Source: Anastatus disparis
Lineage: Eukaryota; Arthropoda; Insecta; Hymenoptera; Eupelmidae
DNA length: 64,000 nt
Assembly (NCBI GenBank): GCA_017163975.1
Contig: JAFFSR010000309.1
Span: 620,001 to 684,000, forward strand
Reading direction: 5' to 3'
Below the pieces are notes generated by a model. The model did no database searches and had not been told where the DNA came from. It saw nothing but the letters and a program-made list of their open reading frames with translations. Positions 32,677-44,109 of this stretch are shown in pieces. A program made the translations under genes and the position numbers. How positions within the stretch are numbered: position 1 is the stretch's first letter; every line of letters starts with the position of its first letter.

Positions 32677-33451
32677 GGCCAGTCAATCTACCGAAAAAAA
32701 GTCTTATCCTGCCAAAATTAGTAACCAGCAACAACCTATGCGATCATTTAAAAGATAGTCCGTAGATGTTTACTTATATGTTTTGGACTAGCAACTATGA
32801 TTTATTAATTAGTTATTAATAAATTAGTGCAAAAAAACGCGTTTTTTTAGTTTTTTGTTAATAAAACGAAAAATATTTGACGAATCATTATGGTGTCTAT
32901 GGAAAAGCTGTAGAAAATTAAATTATCAACAAAACGAGAGGTCAAACGACCCGATCGGTTTATTAGAACCGAAGAAAATTCGGAAAAACCGGAAAAATTT
33001 TCATTTTTTTTTTAAATCCATAACTCTGTTGTTTATGAATATTAAAAGCTGAAATTTTGCACAGAAGTAGATAATTATATCTACTTTTAACATGCCGAAG
33101 GCAGATACTATCGGATAATTAGTTTCTGCGCAATTGCAATTTTTTTTTTTTTTTTGGTATTCTTCCCTTCTTTATATTACCGATTGAGAACGTCGTACAT
33201 ACATTTTTAAAACGATTTTAAAAACTAGAAACAATATACTATAAAACGTATATTCTAAGTTTTCAATAAAATTGTGTAAAAAGGGTGAAATATGCACTCG
33301 AACATCGACGTGAACGGTCGAGCGCGCGGTACACAGCAAAAAGTGGGGATGGAGGAGAAACGATATATATAGATATACCGGCGCGCGGCGTCAAAGGTTC
33401 AATTTTTTAACTGGTTTGTTTTTGGCGATTAATGCACTTATATTAAAGTGT
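32677..33451 (+). repeat. Left terminal inverted repeat of the foldback element
   Basis: Pairs with 36727-37488. The inner boundary is at GGCGATTAATGCACTTAT / its complement. About 150 bp more (33452-33610) occur only on this side. Confidence 0.85.
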
Positions 33452-33624
33452 TTTTTTTCTAAATAGCGTATTTTTTACCGAGGAATCTGATTTCCTATTC
33501 AGATTTCACGAATAATGAAATCTAAAGGTATTTTCAGATTTTGGAGTTTTTTAAAACTCACAACAAACGAAGCATATACATGTAACTACAGCAGGTATAA
33601 ATTTTGAACAGCTGCCCACACAGC

Positions 33625-36600
33625 ATGAAAGATTGCTGCAAGGTTGCAGCAAGATTATATGAAAGTTTCGAAACTTCGCAGCAACCTTTCATGAAAGATT
33701 GCAGCAACATTTATATGTCCACGCTAGAGCCCGGTTAAAATATTTCTAAAAACCTCGCAGCAATCTTTCAGAAAACGTCGCAGCAACCTTTCATGAAAAC
33801 CTCACAGCAATATTTCAGAAAATGTAACAGAAACATTTCAAGAAACCTTGCAGCAATCTTTTAGAACAGCTCGCCGCAACCTTGCAGGAAACCTCGCAGC
33901 AATCTTTCAGGAAATGTAAGAGAAACATTTCAAAAAAACTCACAGGAGTCTTGCGGGAAAAATAGCAAAAACATTTCAAGCAACCACACAGCAATTTTTT
34001 AGAAAATCTCGCCGTAACCTTGCAGAAAACCTCATAGCAACCTTTTATGAGATATTGCAGCAACATTTATATGTCCGCGCTAGAACCCGGTTGAAATATT
34101 TCTAAAAACCTCGCAGCAACATTTCAAGAAACCTTGCAGCAATCTTTCATGAAAGGTTTCTCGTAATATTTCATGAAATTTTTCCCAAATTTTGCCGCAA
34201 ACAACGCTCATACCTTTTCGTATAGTTTCCTGCAATATTTTGTAAAATATTTCTTAAATCTTGCCAAAAGCTTGCTGCAGTAATATTTAATAGTAGGCAA
34301 GATTTTCTATCCTTGTGTGATAAAGTTTTTCTTATTTGCTTAAGTATCAATCGTTGTATGTATAAATTACTAGTTGAGCGCAATAGTATTAATATCAATA
34401 TTTGTGCACAAGAAGAAAAAATTCCTCTGCATCGTTTTTGAGAAAAGTAGAGAATATTGAAATAAAAGGTTTTGTTTCTAATATTTATGCGTTCTTTACT
34501 TTTTTCAATAACAATTCGATGGATTTTTTTACCCTACGCATAAATATTTATAATAATAGCATACTTATTACGCTCAACTTCCCGTTTACAATACAACTAC
34601 AGCAATAAATACTTGAGTAAATAACAGGAAACCAAATATAAGGCAAGAACAGCGAATCTGGACTGCTCTTAGAATCATTTATAAAAACTTGCGGAATTAT
34701 TGCTGAAATTGTTTATGAAAGGTTTGCTGCAATTTCATTTTAAAATTATTCATGAAACTTTGTTGATACTTTTTGTAAAACGCTTTTCTGGAATATTTTA
34801 TAAAGATTGCCAAAAATATGGTAATAACCATTGGCGAAACGTACATAGCAATATTTTTTGTGATATCTTAGAAATCTTGTCAAAAACCTTGCAGAAATCT
34901 TACTGCAACTCTTAACAAAAGATACCTCGTAATATTTCATAAAATATTCATCAAATTTTGCTGGAAACCTCGTTGAAACCTTTCATGAAAGGTTTCTTGC
35001 GATATTTCATAAAACGTTTCTAAAATCTTGCAGGAACCTCGCTGCAATCTTTCATGAAAGGTTTCTTGCAATATTTCATGAAAAGTTCCCCAAATCTTGC
35101 TGGAAAACTCGCTGAAACCTTTCGTGAAAGGTTTCTTGCAATATTTCATGAAATGTTTTTAGAATCTTGCAGAAACCTCGCTGCAACCTTTCGTGAAAGG
35201 TTTCTTGCAATATTTCGTAAAATGTTTCTAAAATCTTGCACGAACCTTGCTGCAACCTTTCATCAAAGGTCTCTTGCGATATTTCGTAAAATTTTCCCCA
35301 AATCTTGCTAGGAACCTCACTGAAACCTTTCATGAAAGGTTTCTTGCGATATTTCATAAAACGTTTCTAAAATCTTGCAGGAACCTCGCTGCAATCTTTC
35401 ATGAAAGGTTTCTTGCAATATTTCATAAAATGTTTCTAAAATCTTGCAGGAACCTCGCTGCAATCTTTCGTGAAAGGTTTCTTGCAATATTTCATGAAAT
35501 GTTTTTAGAATCTTGCAGAAACCTCGCTGCAACCTTTCGTGAAAGGTTTCTTGCAATATTTTATAAAATGTTCCTAAAATCTTGCAGAAAGCTCGCTGTA
35601 ATCTTTCATAGAAAGTTCGATGCAATATTCCATCAAAATGTTGTCTAAATCTTGCTGAAAATCCCGCTGAAACATTTAATAAAAGTTTTCTTGTAATATT
35701 TCATGAAATGTTTTTAAAGTCTTACAGAAACCGCGCTGCAACCTTTCATGAAAGGTTTCTTGCAATATTTCATGAAATATTTCTAAAATCTTGCAGAAAA
35801 CTTGCTGCAACCTTCCATGAAAGGTTCCTTGCAATATTCCATGAAATGTTTTCTAAATTTTGCTGAAAACCTCGCTGAAACATGTCGTGAAAGTTTTCGT
35901 CCAATATTTCATGAAATGTTTCTAAAATCTTGCAAAAACCTCGCTGCAACCTTTCGTGAAAGTTTTCTTGCAATATTTCTAAAATCTTACAAAAACCTCG
36001 CTGCAACCTTTCATGAAAGGTTTCTTGCAATATTTCATGAAATATTTCTAAAATCTTGCAGAAACCTCGCTGCAACCTTTCATGAAAGGTTCCTTGCAAT
36101 ATTCCATGCAATAATTTCTAAATCGTGCTGAAAACCTCGCTGCAACCTTTCGTGAAAGTTTTCTTGCAATATTTCATGAAATATTTCTAAAATCTTACAG
36201 AAACCTCGCTGCAATCTTTCATGAAAGGTTTCTTGCGAAATTTCATGGAATATTTATAAAATCTTGCAGAAACCTTGCTGCAACCTTTTATGAAAGGTTT
36301 CTTGCAATATTCTATGAAATGTTTTCTAAATCTTGCTGGAAACCTCGCTGAAACATGTCATGAAAGTTTCCTTGCAATATTTCATGAATTGTTTCTAAAA
36401 TCTTGCAGGAACCTCGCTGCAACCTTTCATGAAAGGTTTCTTGCAATATTTCATGAAATGTTTTATAAAACCTTGCAGAAACCTCGCTGCAACCTTCCAT
36501 GAAAGGTTCCTTGCAATATTGCTTGAATTATTTTCTGTAACCTTGTAGCAAGTTTACAGCAATATCACACTGAAATGTTTTATGAAACCTCTTAGCAATG

Positions 36601-36685
36601 TTAAGACAAGATTGCTGCAATCTTGTGACAATATTTCAGCACAATATTTCAGTGAAAGTTTCACTGCAATATTTCATGCTGTGTG
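33625..36685. repeat. Satellite-like array, about 69-bp unit, with a higher-order block
   Basis: From about 34930 to 36530 the unit (CTTGCAGAAACCTCGCTG, CAACCTTTCATGAAAGG, TTTCTTGCAATATTTCAT, GAAATGTTTCTAAAAT) repeats every 69 bp, which by span is over twenty units. On the left, 33625-34160 is a variant array with a 358-bp higher-order repeat (TTATATGTCCRCGCTAGA at about 33710 and 34068). Each unit holds a CTTTCATGAAAGG palindrome. As 69 is divisible by 3, frames stay open on both strands (up to 133 codons), with a 23-residue periodicity; these are not considered genes. Confidence 0.9.
34291..34668 (-). mobile_element. Diverged copy 3 of the 385-bp TTAA MITE, nested in the satellite
   Basis: TTAA precedes 34291; the right end reads AGCGAATCTGGACTGCTC, the complement of the family start, and is followed by TTAG (mutated TTAA). 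The internal palindrome (TTTGAGAAAAGTAGAGAA and complement) is retained but diverged. It interrupts the array and so inserted after the array formed. Confidence 0.8.
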
Positions 36686-36726
36686 GGTGTATAACCGTCT
36701 TTCGTAGCGTCTCTCTTAAAAAAAAC

Positions 36727-37488
36727 ACTTTAATATAAGTGCATTAATCGCCAAAAACAAGCCAGTTAAAAAATTGAACCTTTGACGCCGCGTGCCGGTA
36801 TATCTATATATATCGTTTCTCCTCCATCCCCACTTTTTGCTGTGTACCGCGCGCTCGACTGTTTACGTCGATGTTCGAGTGCATATTTCACCCTTTTTAC
36901 ACAATTTTATTGAAAACTTAGAATATACGTTTAATAGTATATTGTTTCTAGTTTTCAAAACCGTTTTAAAAATGTATGTACGACGTTCTCAATCGGTAAT
37001 ATAAAAAAGGGAAGAATACTGAAAAAAAAAATTGCAATTGCGCTGAAACTAATTATCCGATAGTGTCTGCCTTCGGCATGTTAAAAGTAGATATAATTAT
37101 CTACTTCTGTGCCAAATTTCAGCTTTTAATATTCATAAACTACAGAGTTATGGATTAAAAAATAAAATGAAAATTTTTCCGGTTTTTCCGAATTTTCTTC
37201 GGTTCTAATAAACCGATCGGGTTGTTTGACCTCTCGTTTTGTTGATAATTTAATTTTCTACAACTTTTGCATCAACACCATAATGATTCGTCAAATATTT
37301 TTCGTTTTATTAACAAAAAACCAAAAAAAAACGCGTTTTTTTGCACTAATTTGTTAATAACTAATTAATAAATCATATTTGCTAGTCCAAAACATATAAG
37401 TAAACATCTACGGACTGTCTTTTAAATGATCGCATAGGTCGTTGCTGGTTACTAATTTTGGCAGAACAATACCCTATTTTGACTGGCC
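36727..37488 (-). repeat. Right terminal inverted repeat of the foldback element
   Basis: Inverted copy of 32677-33451, with scattered mismatches. Confidence 0.85.
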
Positions 37489-37490
37489 TA

Positions 37491-37747
37491 TTAGTAGAGT
37501 CTTTCTACCTCTGGAATAACATTTGATAAAACGTTTATAAATCAATTACTATTTTTATTCTTTATTTAATATTATGATAAAACATATACACGTAGCCCTC
37601 ATAACACACAATATTTAATTATTAATTCTGTTCTAGTGTAAAGCCAAGGCTTCACAGATGATTAGATTCATTAAAAGATCATTGAAGATTTACCTGGAGA
37701 AAACTTTTGAATAATTAAAATTATTTAGTATTTTAAATAAAAGTTAT
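37491..37747. other. Non-coding stretch beside the foldback element
   Basis: Should be the 3' continuation of the gypsy element; no LTR or coding sequence is recognised. Confidence 0.35.
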
Positions 37748-38100
37748 TTAAAAAATTGCAAATTCTTGGATATTTTTTTTAAGTTGTAAAAGCAAGATAG
37801 GGATTGTCGCGCTTGAGCGCAGGGGGCTTATGTATATAAGCGAATGCATACCACAATACGTGATTTCTTGCTCTACCTTTATTCTACATTGGTACGCTCG
37901 GACCTTGAAATATTGGGTACGTTGAAGTAGCTGTAAGCAGATTCCTTCTTTAGAAGGTTCTGCGGTAGATGACACGCAGTCTCCGACGTCTGTGAATGCT
38001 ATAGTTGTTATGTTGGGGATGGCATATCCACATTCATATTCTGTAAAAAGTGACGGCTATTCGAATATAAGCGCATAAAAAGAGCATTAAATTGCAGTTT
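37748..38100 (-). pseudogene. Fragment of a chuvirus-type glycoprotein (env-like), N-terminal part
   Basis: Downstream of pol on the same strand a short hydrophobic start (Met near 38085, then a frameshift) is followed by YECGYAIPNITTIAFTDVGD at about 38025, and later ICLQLLQRTQYFKVRAYQC and EITYCGMHS. Spaced cysteines and the C..........YCGMHS pattern resemble the N-terminal region of glycoproteins of chuviruses and related negative-strand RNA viruses. Copies of such genes are known to be captured by insect LTR retrotransposons. The fragment ends in a stop after about 75 codons of match; the fusion and membrane-anchor regions are absent here. It is broken and non-functional. The resemblance is from memory of the family. 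Confidence 0.6.
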
Positions 38101-38649
38101 ATCCTCCTATAACAAAGAAAATTAATAAAATTATGCTTAGACTGTTTTGTTCACGCTGGTACAGATATGGCTGTCGCATTGCGTAATTAATTAATTGAAA
38201 TTATAAGTATTTGTATAAAAATATAAAGGTTAATTTTATGGATGCGTGATTGAATAAAGTGAATTCACCAACTTTTATTAAACCTTTCTTATTTGTTATT
38301 GCATAAAAGAAAACATGTGTACATACCATAAAGCAGAAATATAAAAAAATAATATGCAGGTCCATGCTAATAATTGTTGCGTGTATTCACTTTAAGGAAT
38401 TCTTAGTCAGATGTAGAGCTCTGATCATTATCGATCGAACTTGCGGATCTTAGTCTCGTTAAGGGCACAAAACACCTTTTCCCCCTGCTAGTAAAAAAGA
38501 TATGTATTAATTAGATTTAATGAAATTCTTTGTGAATGGAAATAATATTTGAAAGAAGACTAAAATACCTTTATTTTAAGCATTTATAAGCTCATTTTGC
38601 TTTAGCTGTAGTCCCATAATCATTCGATGAATTCTTGTTCTTATAATGG

Positions 38650-38950
38650 CTCAACCGTAAGATTTGAGCTGAACCGCTGGATGGATCTGACTTTTCCAAA
38701 CTGATTTAACTTCAGTATTAGCATCATTCTCGCATAAATGAGGGAATTCCTGAAACACAAAAAATTTTTTACTTTTCAACAAAAAATATTAATTTTTTTA
38801 CCTTATTTTTGGATTTTTTAACAACTTCTTCTCATTCGATTTCAAAACCCTCCATTCACGCGAGAATGATGCTAATACTGAAGTTAAATCGGTTTGGGAA
38901 AGTCAAATCCATCCAGCGGTTCAGCTCAAATCTTACGGGGCAGCACCTAA
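38650..38950. repeat. Inverted repeat inside the TTAA transposon
   Basis: About 80 bp arms: ACCGTAAGATTTGAGCTG... on the left and the complement ending CTCAAATCTTACGG on the right, with AGCATCATTCTCGC innermost and a loop of about 110 bp. Confidence 0.8.
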
Positions 38951-39479
38951 AATTTTTAAAATTCAATATTTGAGGAAAACAGCTTTAAAGTTTTTAATTA
39001 TTATATCTTAAAATTATCAATGCTATACTTATCTTTCATAAAATAATTCTTTCCTGGTATTTCTTATTTATATTAGCTGACAATATAAAAAAGAGATACC
39101 AGACAAGAGAACCTTGTTATCGACTGGATAAAGCTGAAATGCAAAAAGATATGTTATTAAAATAATCAATAAAAATAATCTTTCTTATTATAAGTTGTTT
39201 TGTCAGTACTCACCCTTATTCACCAATGAAACTATGTATTTGTTGTAAGAATCAACAAATACATAGTTACTTCTTACTCTGATGGTTGTTAGAATCACTC
39301 GTACTAACCTTGAATCAGCTGGAAACTAAGAAATAATATTTAATATGGAGTAATCATTTTATATTTTATAATTCAAATTCAGAATTAAGAAATAAAATCT
39401 AGATTTAAAATTTATATTTGATTAATATTAAAATTTATAAATATAATTTATGTCCAAATATGTAATAATAATTAGAATT

Positions 39480-40310
39480 ATACACTTACATGAATTTAAT
39501 ATGCACCTGGTGTATAGAAATCTATCACACCTATTCGTACTTTCATTTTCAGAGTATGTGCTTCTTTCGAATGAGACTAACTTGATCACTCTACATTGAA
39601 TTATCTTCTATCATTCAAAGTCCTGACCCACTCGACAGATAAATTTTCAAGTTCGATGTTCAATTTCTCCAACATCTTGAGAAAGTTATATCAAGATCAG
39701 CACTATTTGGGGAAGTCGATTCAAGTTATTTTTAACAGCTTTAGATGTAGAATCTTTTGGCACTTGTTTGTATACTTTTATTATTTAACAACTTATAGCA
39801 CTGAACTCTGACTGGGCAACTAACTTTGATAAATCTATTAAACTACAAAAACTAGACAAACTTGCAAGTCCACGGCCAAGTACACGAACAGCAAGAACAT
39901 TAAATCTGTTAACTTTATACATATTGTCCATAGCACTTTCTCTCTTGTTAGAGTTTACAGTTGCTTATTCATCACAAAAATCACAAATCATATTAATTTT
40001 GAATCCTTATCCTCCAAAAGAGGTTTCAATAAATTTCATCTTATGATGGCACACACTGCAACATAATTTTTCTAACATAAAAGATAGAACGTTGGCATCA
40101 AGATTTCTATTTTTTGCCCTGGAACTTGAAAATTCTATTCTTTTCAGTTTGGAAAAAAAAGTAAAGGGTCAACTTCTCTTAACTTCAGGAGAATTTTTTT
40201 CACTCTTACTAAGAAATTTCCTTAGCTTCTTTTTAGATCTTCCTGTAGATCGTTTTCTATCTTAGTGTTGGTTATGAAATCTGCCTCTGGTATCTCTTTC
40301 ATTATTTGAC
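39480..40310 (-). pseudogene. Transposase remnant of the TTAA element (Mutator-like/Kolobok-like domain)
   Basis: The minus frame starts MSNNERDTRGRF at about 40310, has a basic stretch with KLRKFLSKSEKN, then CCSVCHHKM (a Cys pair), INMICDFCDE and, most telling, VNRFNVLAVR then VLGRGLASLSSFCSLIDL. This last block matches the pattern 'NRF..A.R.IGRG...L..FC..M..P' seen in the insect Mutator-like transposase domain. Stops interrupt it in several places, and nothing recognisable of the DDE core follows. The location, centred in a TTAA-flanked element, supports its being that element's own transposase. Confidence 0.5.
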
Positions 40311-41175
40311 ATTTTTGAGGTTCGTATTCTTAATGTCAAGGTAAGCTTTTTACACTTCAAATACACTTTCTATTTAGATAAACGTAGAATTTCAGGCGCA
40401 CATAAAAAAATATGAAATAACTCGCGAACGTGTAATTTATTAAAAATTAATAATTTTACGTAAATTAAACCACGAAACCTACTAATAATTTTTTAAATGC
40501 ACTTTAAGTAAACAAATTTACTGCAAACTGACCAAACAATCAGCTGAAACTGACTGTCATGTAGCGAAATGATACGAGCAGAAAGCGCGAACGCGCGAAA
40601 TTCAAATTGATAAAAAATTACACGAATAACTATGTGCCACTCGTTTCCTTACAAAATCAAAACGGAATAAAATATGGATGTAAAACTTTTTCGAACTTAA
40701 ATTAAGATAAATATTTTGTTGAAATTAAAAAAATAAACTCCTTTTTTTCATTTAAACCTGAAAAAATCAATAAAAATTAAAAAAATTCAATTTAAAATAA
40801 TTCTTAACATTTTTTTAATTTGTATAAATTATATCATTATAGACTTAATAAATAAAAACAAAATTAAATCTCTTTAAAAAAACTTTTTGGAGATGAATTA
40901 ATGATTTATGAATTATTGAATCAAGTAATAAAAAAATAGGTTCTCATAGTGTTTTAATAAGATTAGCTAAAAATTTGAGAAAAATCTCAAAATAGCATAA
41001 TTAACAAAAAAATCAATTAAAAGTTTATTCTACTGATTTCTTCATAAAAACGAAACTAAATGAGATAGGGTAAAAAAACTTGTTGGAGCTTATTCTACAG
41101 TAAATTTCTCATAAAAAAAAAGCAATAAACCCAAATTCGGTGGTGGGACCGAAAAAAGGTGTTTTGTGCCCTTAA

Positions 41176-41770
41176 GCGCAGTTTATTTAGATGTGCAATT
41201 TTAGTAGCGTTCTTAAAAGAAATCTTAATGTCTCTACCGTCATCTAAAATTTCGAGAATTTTATGTTACGGTTTATTGCGGTTGAAATTTACCCTTTCTT
41301 GGTTCTATTAATAGCATCACACAATCATTAACTTTAAAATTACATGGGTTTAACTTTCTATCATAATATTCCTTAGAGCGTCCCTTTGCGTTGTTCAGAT
41401 TTTATCTAGCTAGTTCGTGTATTTCGAACAATTTTGATCTTAATCTAGTTAGATAGTCATAATAAGTATCCGTAGTATTTTCTGCTAATACTGCCCTCGC
41501 TGATGGAACACGAGCTATCTCCGCTTTCATATTTAGCCAGAAATAATGTTGTCTAATTCGATTATACGTCTTTGTTATACCTTTATGGCCGTTGATTGGC
41601 GATTCGTGAATTTCACGTATAATTTCTCCACGTAGATTTACTTCTGGTATTTGTATCAGATTTCTGCAGATTATTAATTTAGTTTGTGAACCTGAAAATA
41701 TATCTCTCAATAGATCGATGGTTTCACTCCACGTGATGTCGTCTACCTGTTCAGTTTTTGAAACTCTCAA
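41176..41770 (-). pseudogene. Gypsy integrase, zinc finger plus C-terminal end, DDE core deleted
   Basis: HESPINGHKGITKTYNRI then HYFWLNMKAEI is the start of the HHCC zinc-binding domain. The paired Cys and the whole catalytic core are missing, since the frame jumps at about 41500 to a C-terminal stretch YYDYLTRLRSKLFEIHELAR and, after stops, to VMLLIEPRKGKF-like and ISFKNATK-like tail sequence reaching the TTAA insertion. The last codons resume at 38458-38403 on the other side of the insertion. It cannot integrate. Confidence 0.8.
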
Positions 41771-41776
41771 AGATCC

Positions 41777-42470
41777 CTAAGATGTTGTTTGACATACGTC
41801 TAGTAATGAAAAGATGGCATCTTTGAAGATTTCTCTGTCTGTTTGTATATGCAGATTTTCTTTAATTGGTAAAGCTATCAGAAATTTTTTATCATTTTCA
41901 GCGACTTTTGCTCTTGCAGAGGCGGAAGCCTCTGCTCTTCTTGCAGAAAAAATGCTCCTGAATCGAGAGGTAAATTGATATTTTTGTGTTATAAAATAGG
42001 TCAAATTGTCTTTTGCCATGAGAAAATTATCTCTCTTTTCAATTATATTTCGTGATGGTCTAGGTCAATTTGACTCGTCTCGGCCTATCTCATATTTAAC
42101 AGACAGAGGAGCTTCATTTGCCCTGGACGGATTTGAATGTGATTCGTCCCTCAGCGATTGATGATCCTCAGAAACGATTGTATTTTCGTTCATAGCATCG
42201 TAAGTTGCGTGTGCGTCTTCGGGTGGTTTATTTGCTGTAGCTTCTAAAGATTCCTTAAGGATGTCTAGCGTTCGTAACAGTTCGTCGGCTGTTAGTTGAT
42301 ATCTGTCTTGCTCGATTTTAGTCAATTTTACGCTTGTTAGTATGCTGTCGAAGGGTATCTTGTTGTCATAGTCAAAAGAATGTATATGTTCGTCTTCGTC
42401 TTGGCGCGTTAACCATCGTATAGATATTACTTTATTGTTTGGTTTAATGTACTGTTTGCTTTGGCACAAA
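41777..42470 (-). pseudogene. Gypsy pol linker between RNase H and integrase
   Basis: Two open segments (42469-42065 and 42019-41777) contain no conserved catalytic motif; their place between RNase H and the integrase zinc finger, and the charged low-complexity content, fit the pol connection region. A run of Ala-rich ARRAEASASARAKVAE at about 41950 may be a small tandem expansion. Confidence 0.55.
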
Positions 42471-42515
42471 TAAAAACTGTCCTTAATGTTTCTTACTGCT
42501 AGAAAGTCATTCTTT

Positions 42516-43994
42516 TTAAAGTGTTTCAGTTGCGATTGACTCTATAGCGTTTATTTCATAGACCGGTTTACATGTGTTTTCCTCGGACGTTATCTTAATG
42601 ATTTTTTTAGTTTCCGATTCGCGTATGTTTTGCATTTCGCTATCTGGAGGGTTACGTGATAAAGCGTCGGCCACGAAATTAACTTTTCCTGGAAGATATT
42701 TGATTGTCAAGTCAAATTTGTCTCTTAATTCAAAATACCATTTTTTTAATTTAGATGTACAATCCTTTATTTTGTGCACCAAACGAGAGGTTGGTGGTCA
42801 GTTATGAAGGTGAAATTTCGGCCAATCAGACAATAGTCGAATTGATCACCGCGAAATCGCATTGCGAGTAGTTTCTTTTTGATAGTGCTACAATTCATCT
42901 TGGTTTTTGCAAGCAATCGGCTTGCGTAAGCTACAGGTAAATGTGAATTTTCCTTCCTTTAAGATAGGACACCACCGACTGCATAGTCTGAGGCGTCTGT
43001 CATTACAAAGAATTCCTTTTCGAAGTTTGGATGCTGCAAAATTGGTTCATTAATGAGGCAGTTTTTGAGTGTCTCAAAAGCTATTTTCTGTTTATCTGAC
43101 CGATTGAAAGCTACTACTTCCTTTGAAAGGTTTGTCAATGGCTTTGCGATCGTTGAAAAATTTGAGATGAAACGTCGATAATATCCGCAGAGATCAAGGA
43201 ATTGGCGTGTTTTGCCTTGCCATTTCGTGGATGAGGGAATTTCTCAACAGCTTGGGTCTTACTTGGGTCTGGTCTCATGTCTTTATGACTAATCTCGTGA
43301 CCAAGAAATGTCACTGATGTTTCGTAAAATTGGCACTTTCAGGGATTCAACTTTAGGTTAGATTTCCTTAAAGTTTCTGTAAATTCCAAAAATAATTTGT
43401 CTAGACCGTTTAGATTTTCTGCGAATGGTATGACGTCATCAATATATCCTAGCTTTTATTTTCCTTTCGAGCTTAGATCTAACGGTTTATGCCCTAATAT
43501 TCTATTGGTTAATTCTTGAAAAGTACTTGCTGCTGTTTGAGTTCCAAAAAGCATTCTTTCGAAGTGAAAGTTACCATAAGGAGTAGAAAAGGCTGTTTTC
43601 TCTCGGTCTTCTTTTCTAATCATTACCTGATTGAATACATATCCACGACGATAAAATAGCGAGCCCCACCGAGCTGCTCGACTAAATGTGTAATATATGG
43701 GATTGGATGTGGATATAACTTGATTTTCTCATTTAATTTTCGTAAATCGACTACAACTCTCCACTATGGCTTCCCGTTGACATCGTCTTTCTTTTTGACA
43801 ACCCATAGAGGGCTGCTAAAAGGAGATTTACTTCTTTCGACTATATCTGATTCTAACAATTTACTTATTTGCTCGTAAACGACTTCTGGCAATTTTTGGG
43901 GTATTGAGTACTGTCTTACGTTCACTGGTTCTTCGTCGTAGGTTTCGATTTTACGTTCGATTATGTTAGTGGCAGAGACGGGTTCTCCATTCAA
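42516..43994 (-). pseudogene. Gypsy reverse transcriptase and RNase H
   Basis: The RT starts in frame 43994-43764 with VRQYSIPQKLPEVVYEQI and SPFSSPLWVVKKKDD, the Ty3/gypsy fingers. After a stop come WRVVVDLRKLNE and LGGARYFIVVDM (palm Asp), then FHFERMLFGTQTAASTFQ and GYIDDVIPFAENL, the YVDD box with Val to Ile. RNase H remnants follow, and the frame 42782-42516 has the terminal pattern KKWYFELRDKFDLTIKYLPG then VADALSR. At least six frame breaks separate these blocks. The order is exactly that of Ty3/gypsy. Confidence 0.92.
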
Positions 43995-44109
43995 ATGGAA
44001 AACATCAGCGCTTTTTTCAATGAGCTTGTGCAGCCTTACTTTGTTTTTTTGTTGTCGCTCCAGGAGCGCCCTTCGCTGGAGCGTTCGTCTCGTTTTTTTG
44101 TTGATTCTC

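Larger units (their letters stand above)
32677..37488. mobile_element. 4.8 kb foldback element: long TIRs around a 69-bp satellite
   Basis: TA at 32675-32676 and 37489-37490 flanks ends that are inverted copies beginning GGCCAGTCAA. The arms 32677-33451 (775 bp) and 36727-37488 (762 bp) match closely throughout, for example CCAAAATTAGTAACCAGC, AACGCGTTTTTTTG and CATCCCCACTTTTTGCTG with their complements. The core is a tandem array. No transposase is present, so movement would depend on a trans-acting enzyme, perhaps Tc1/mariner-like given the TA target. The architecture recalls Drosophila Foldback elements, with the repeats here in the centre rather than in the arms. Confidence 0.85.
38463..41171 (-). 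mobile_element. 2.7 kb DNA transposon with TTAA duplication inserted in gypsy pol
   Basis: TTAA at 38459-38462 and 41172-41175 flanks inverted ends GGGCACAAAACACCTTTT (left) and its complement (right, to 41171). The pol frame is continuous across the site if the element and one TTAA are removed, so the insertion is precise. TTAA is used by piggyBac and by Kolobok elements. piggyBac ends usually start CCC, so GGG ends together with the encoded protein favour Kolobok or another group. The interior has a nested inverted repeat (38650-38950) and a perfect hairpin at about 39228-39266. Confidence 0.88.

Noticed and set aside
35054..36502. Frames up to 133 codons in the satellite core read as genes
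   Set aside because: A 69-bp unit is divisible by three, so open frames propagate automatically on both strands.
33625..36685. CRISPR-like array
   Set aside because: Units are directly adjacent with no unique spacers, and the context is eukaryotic.
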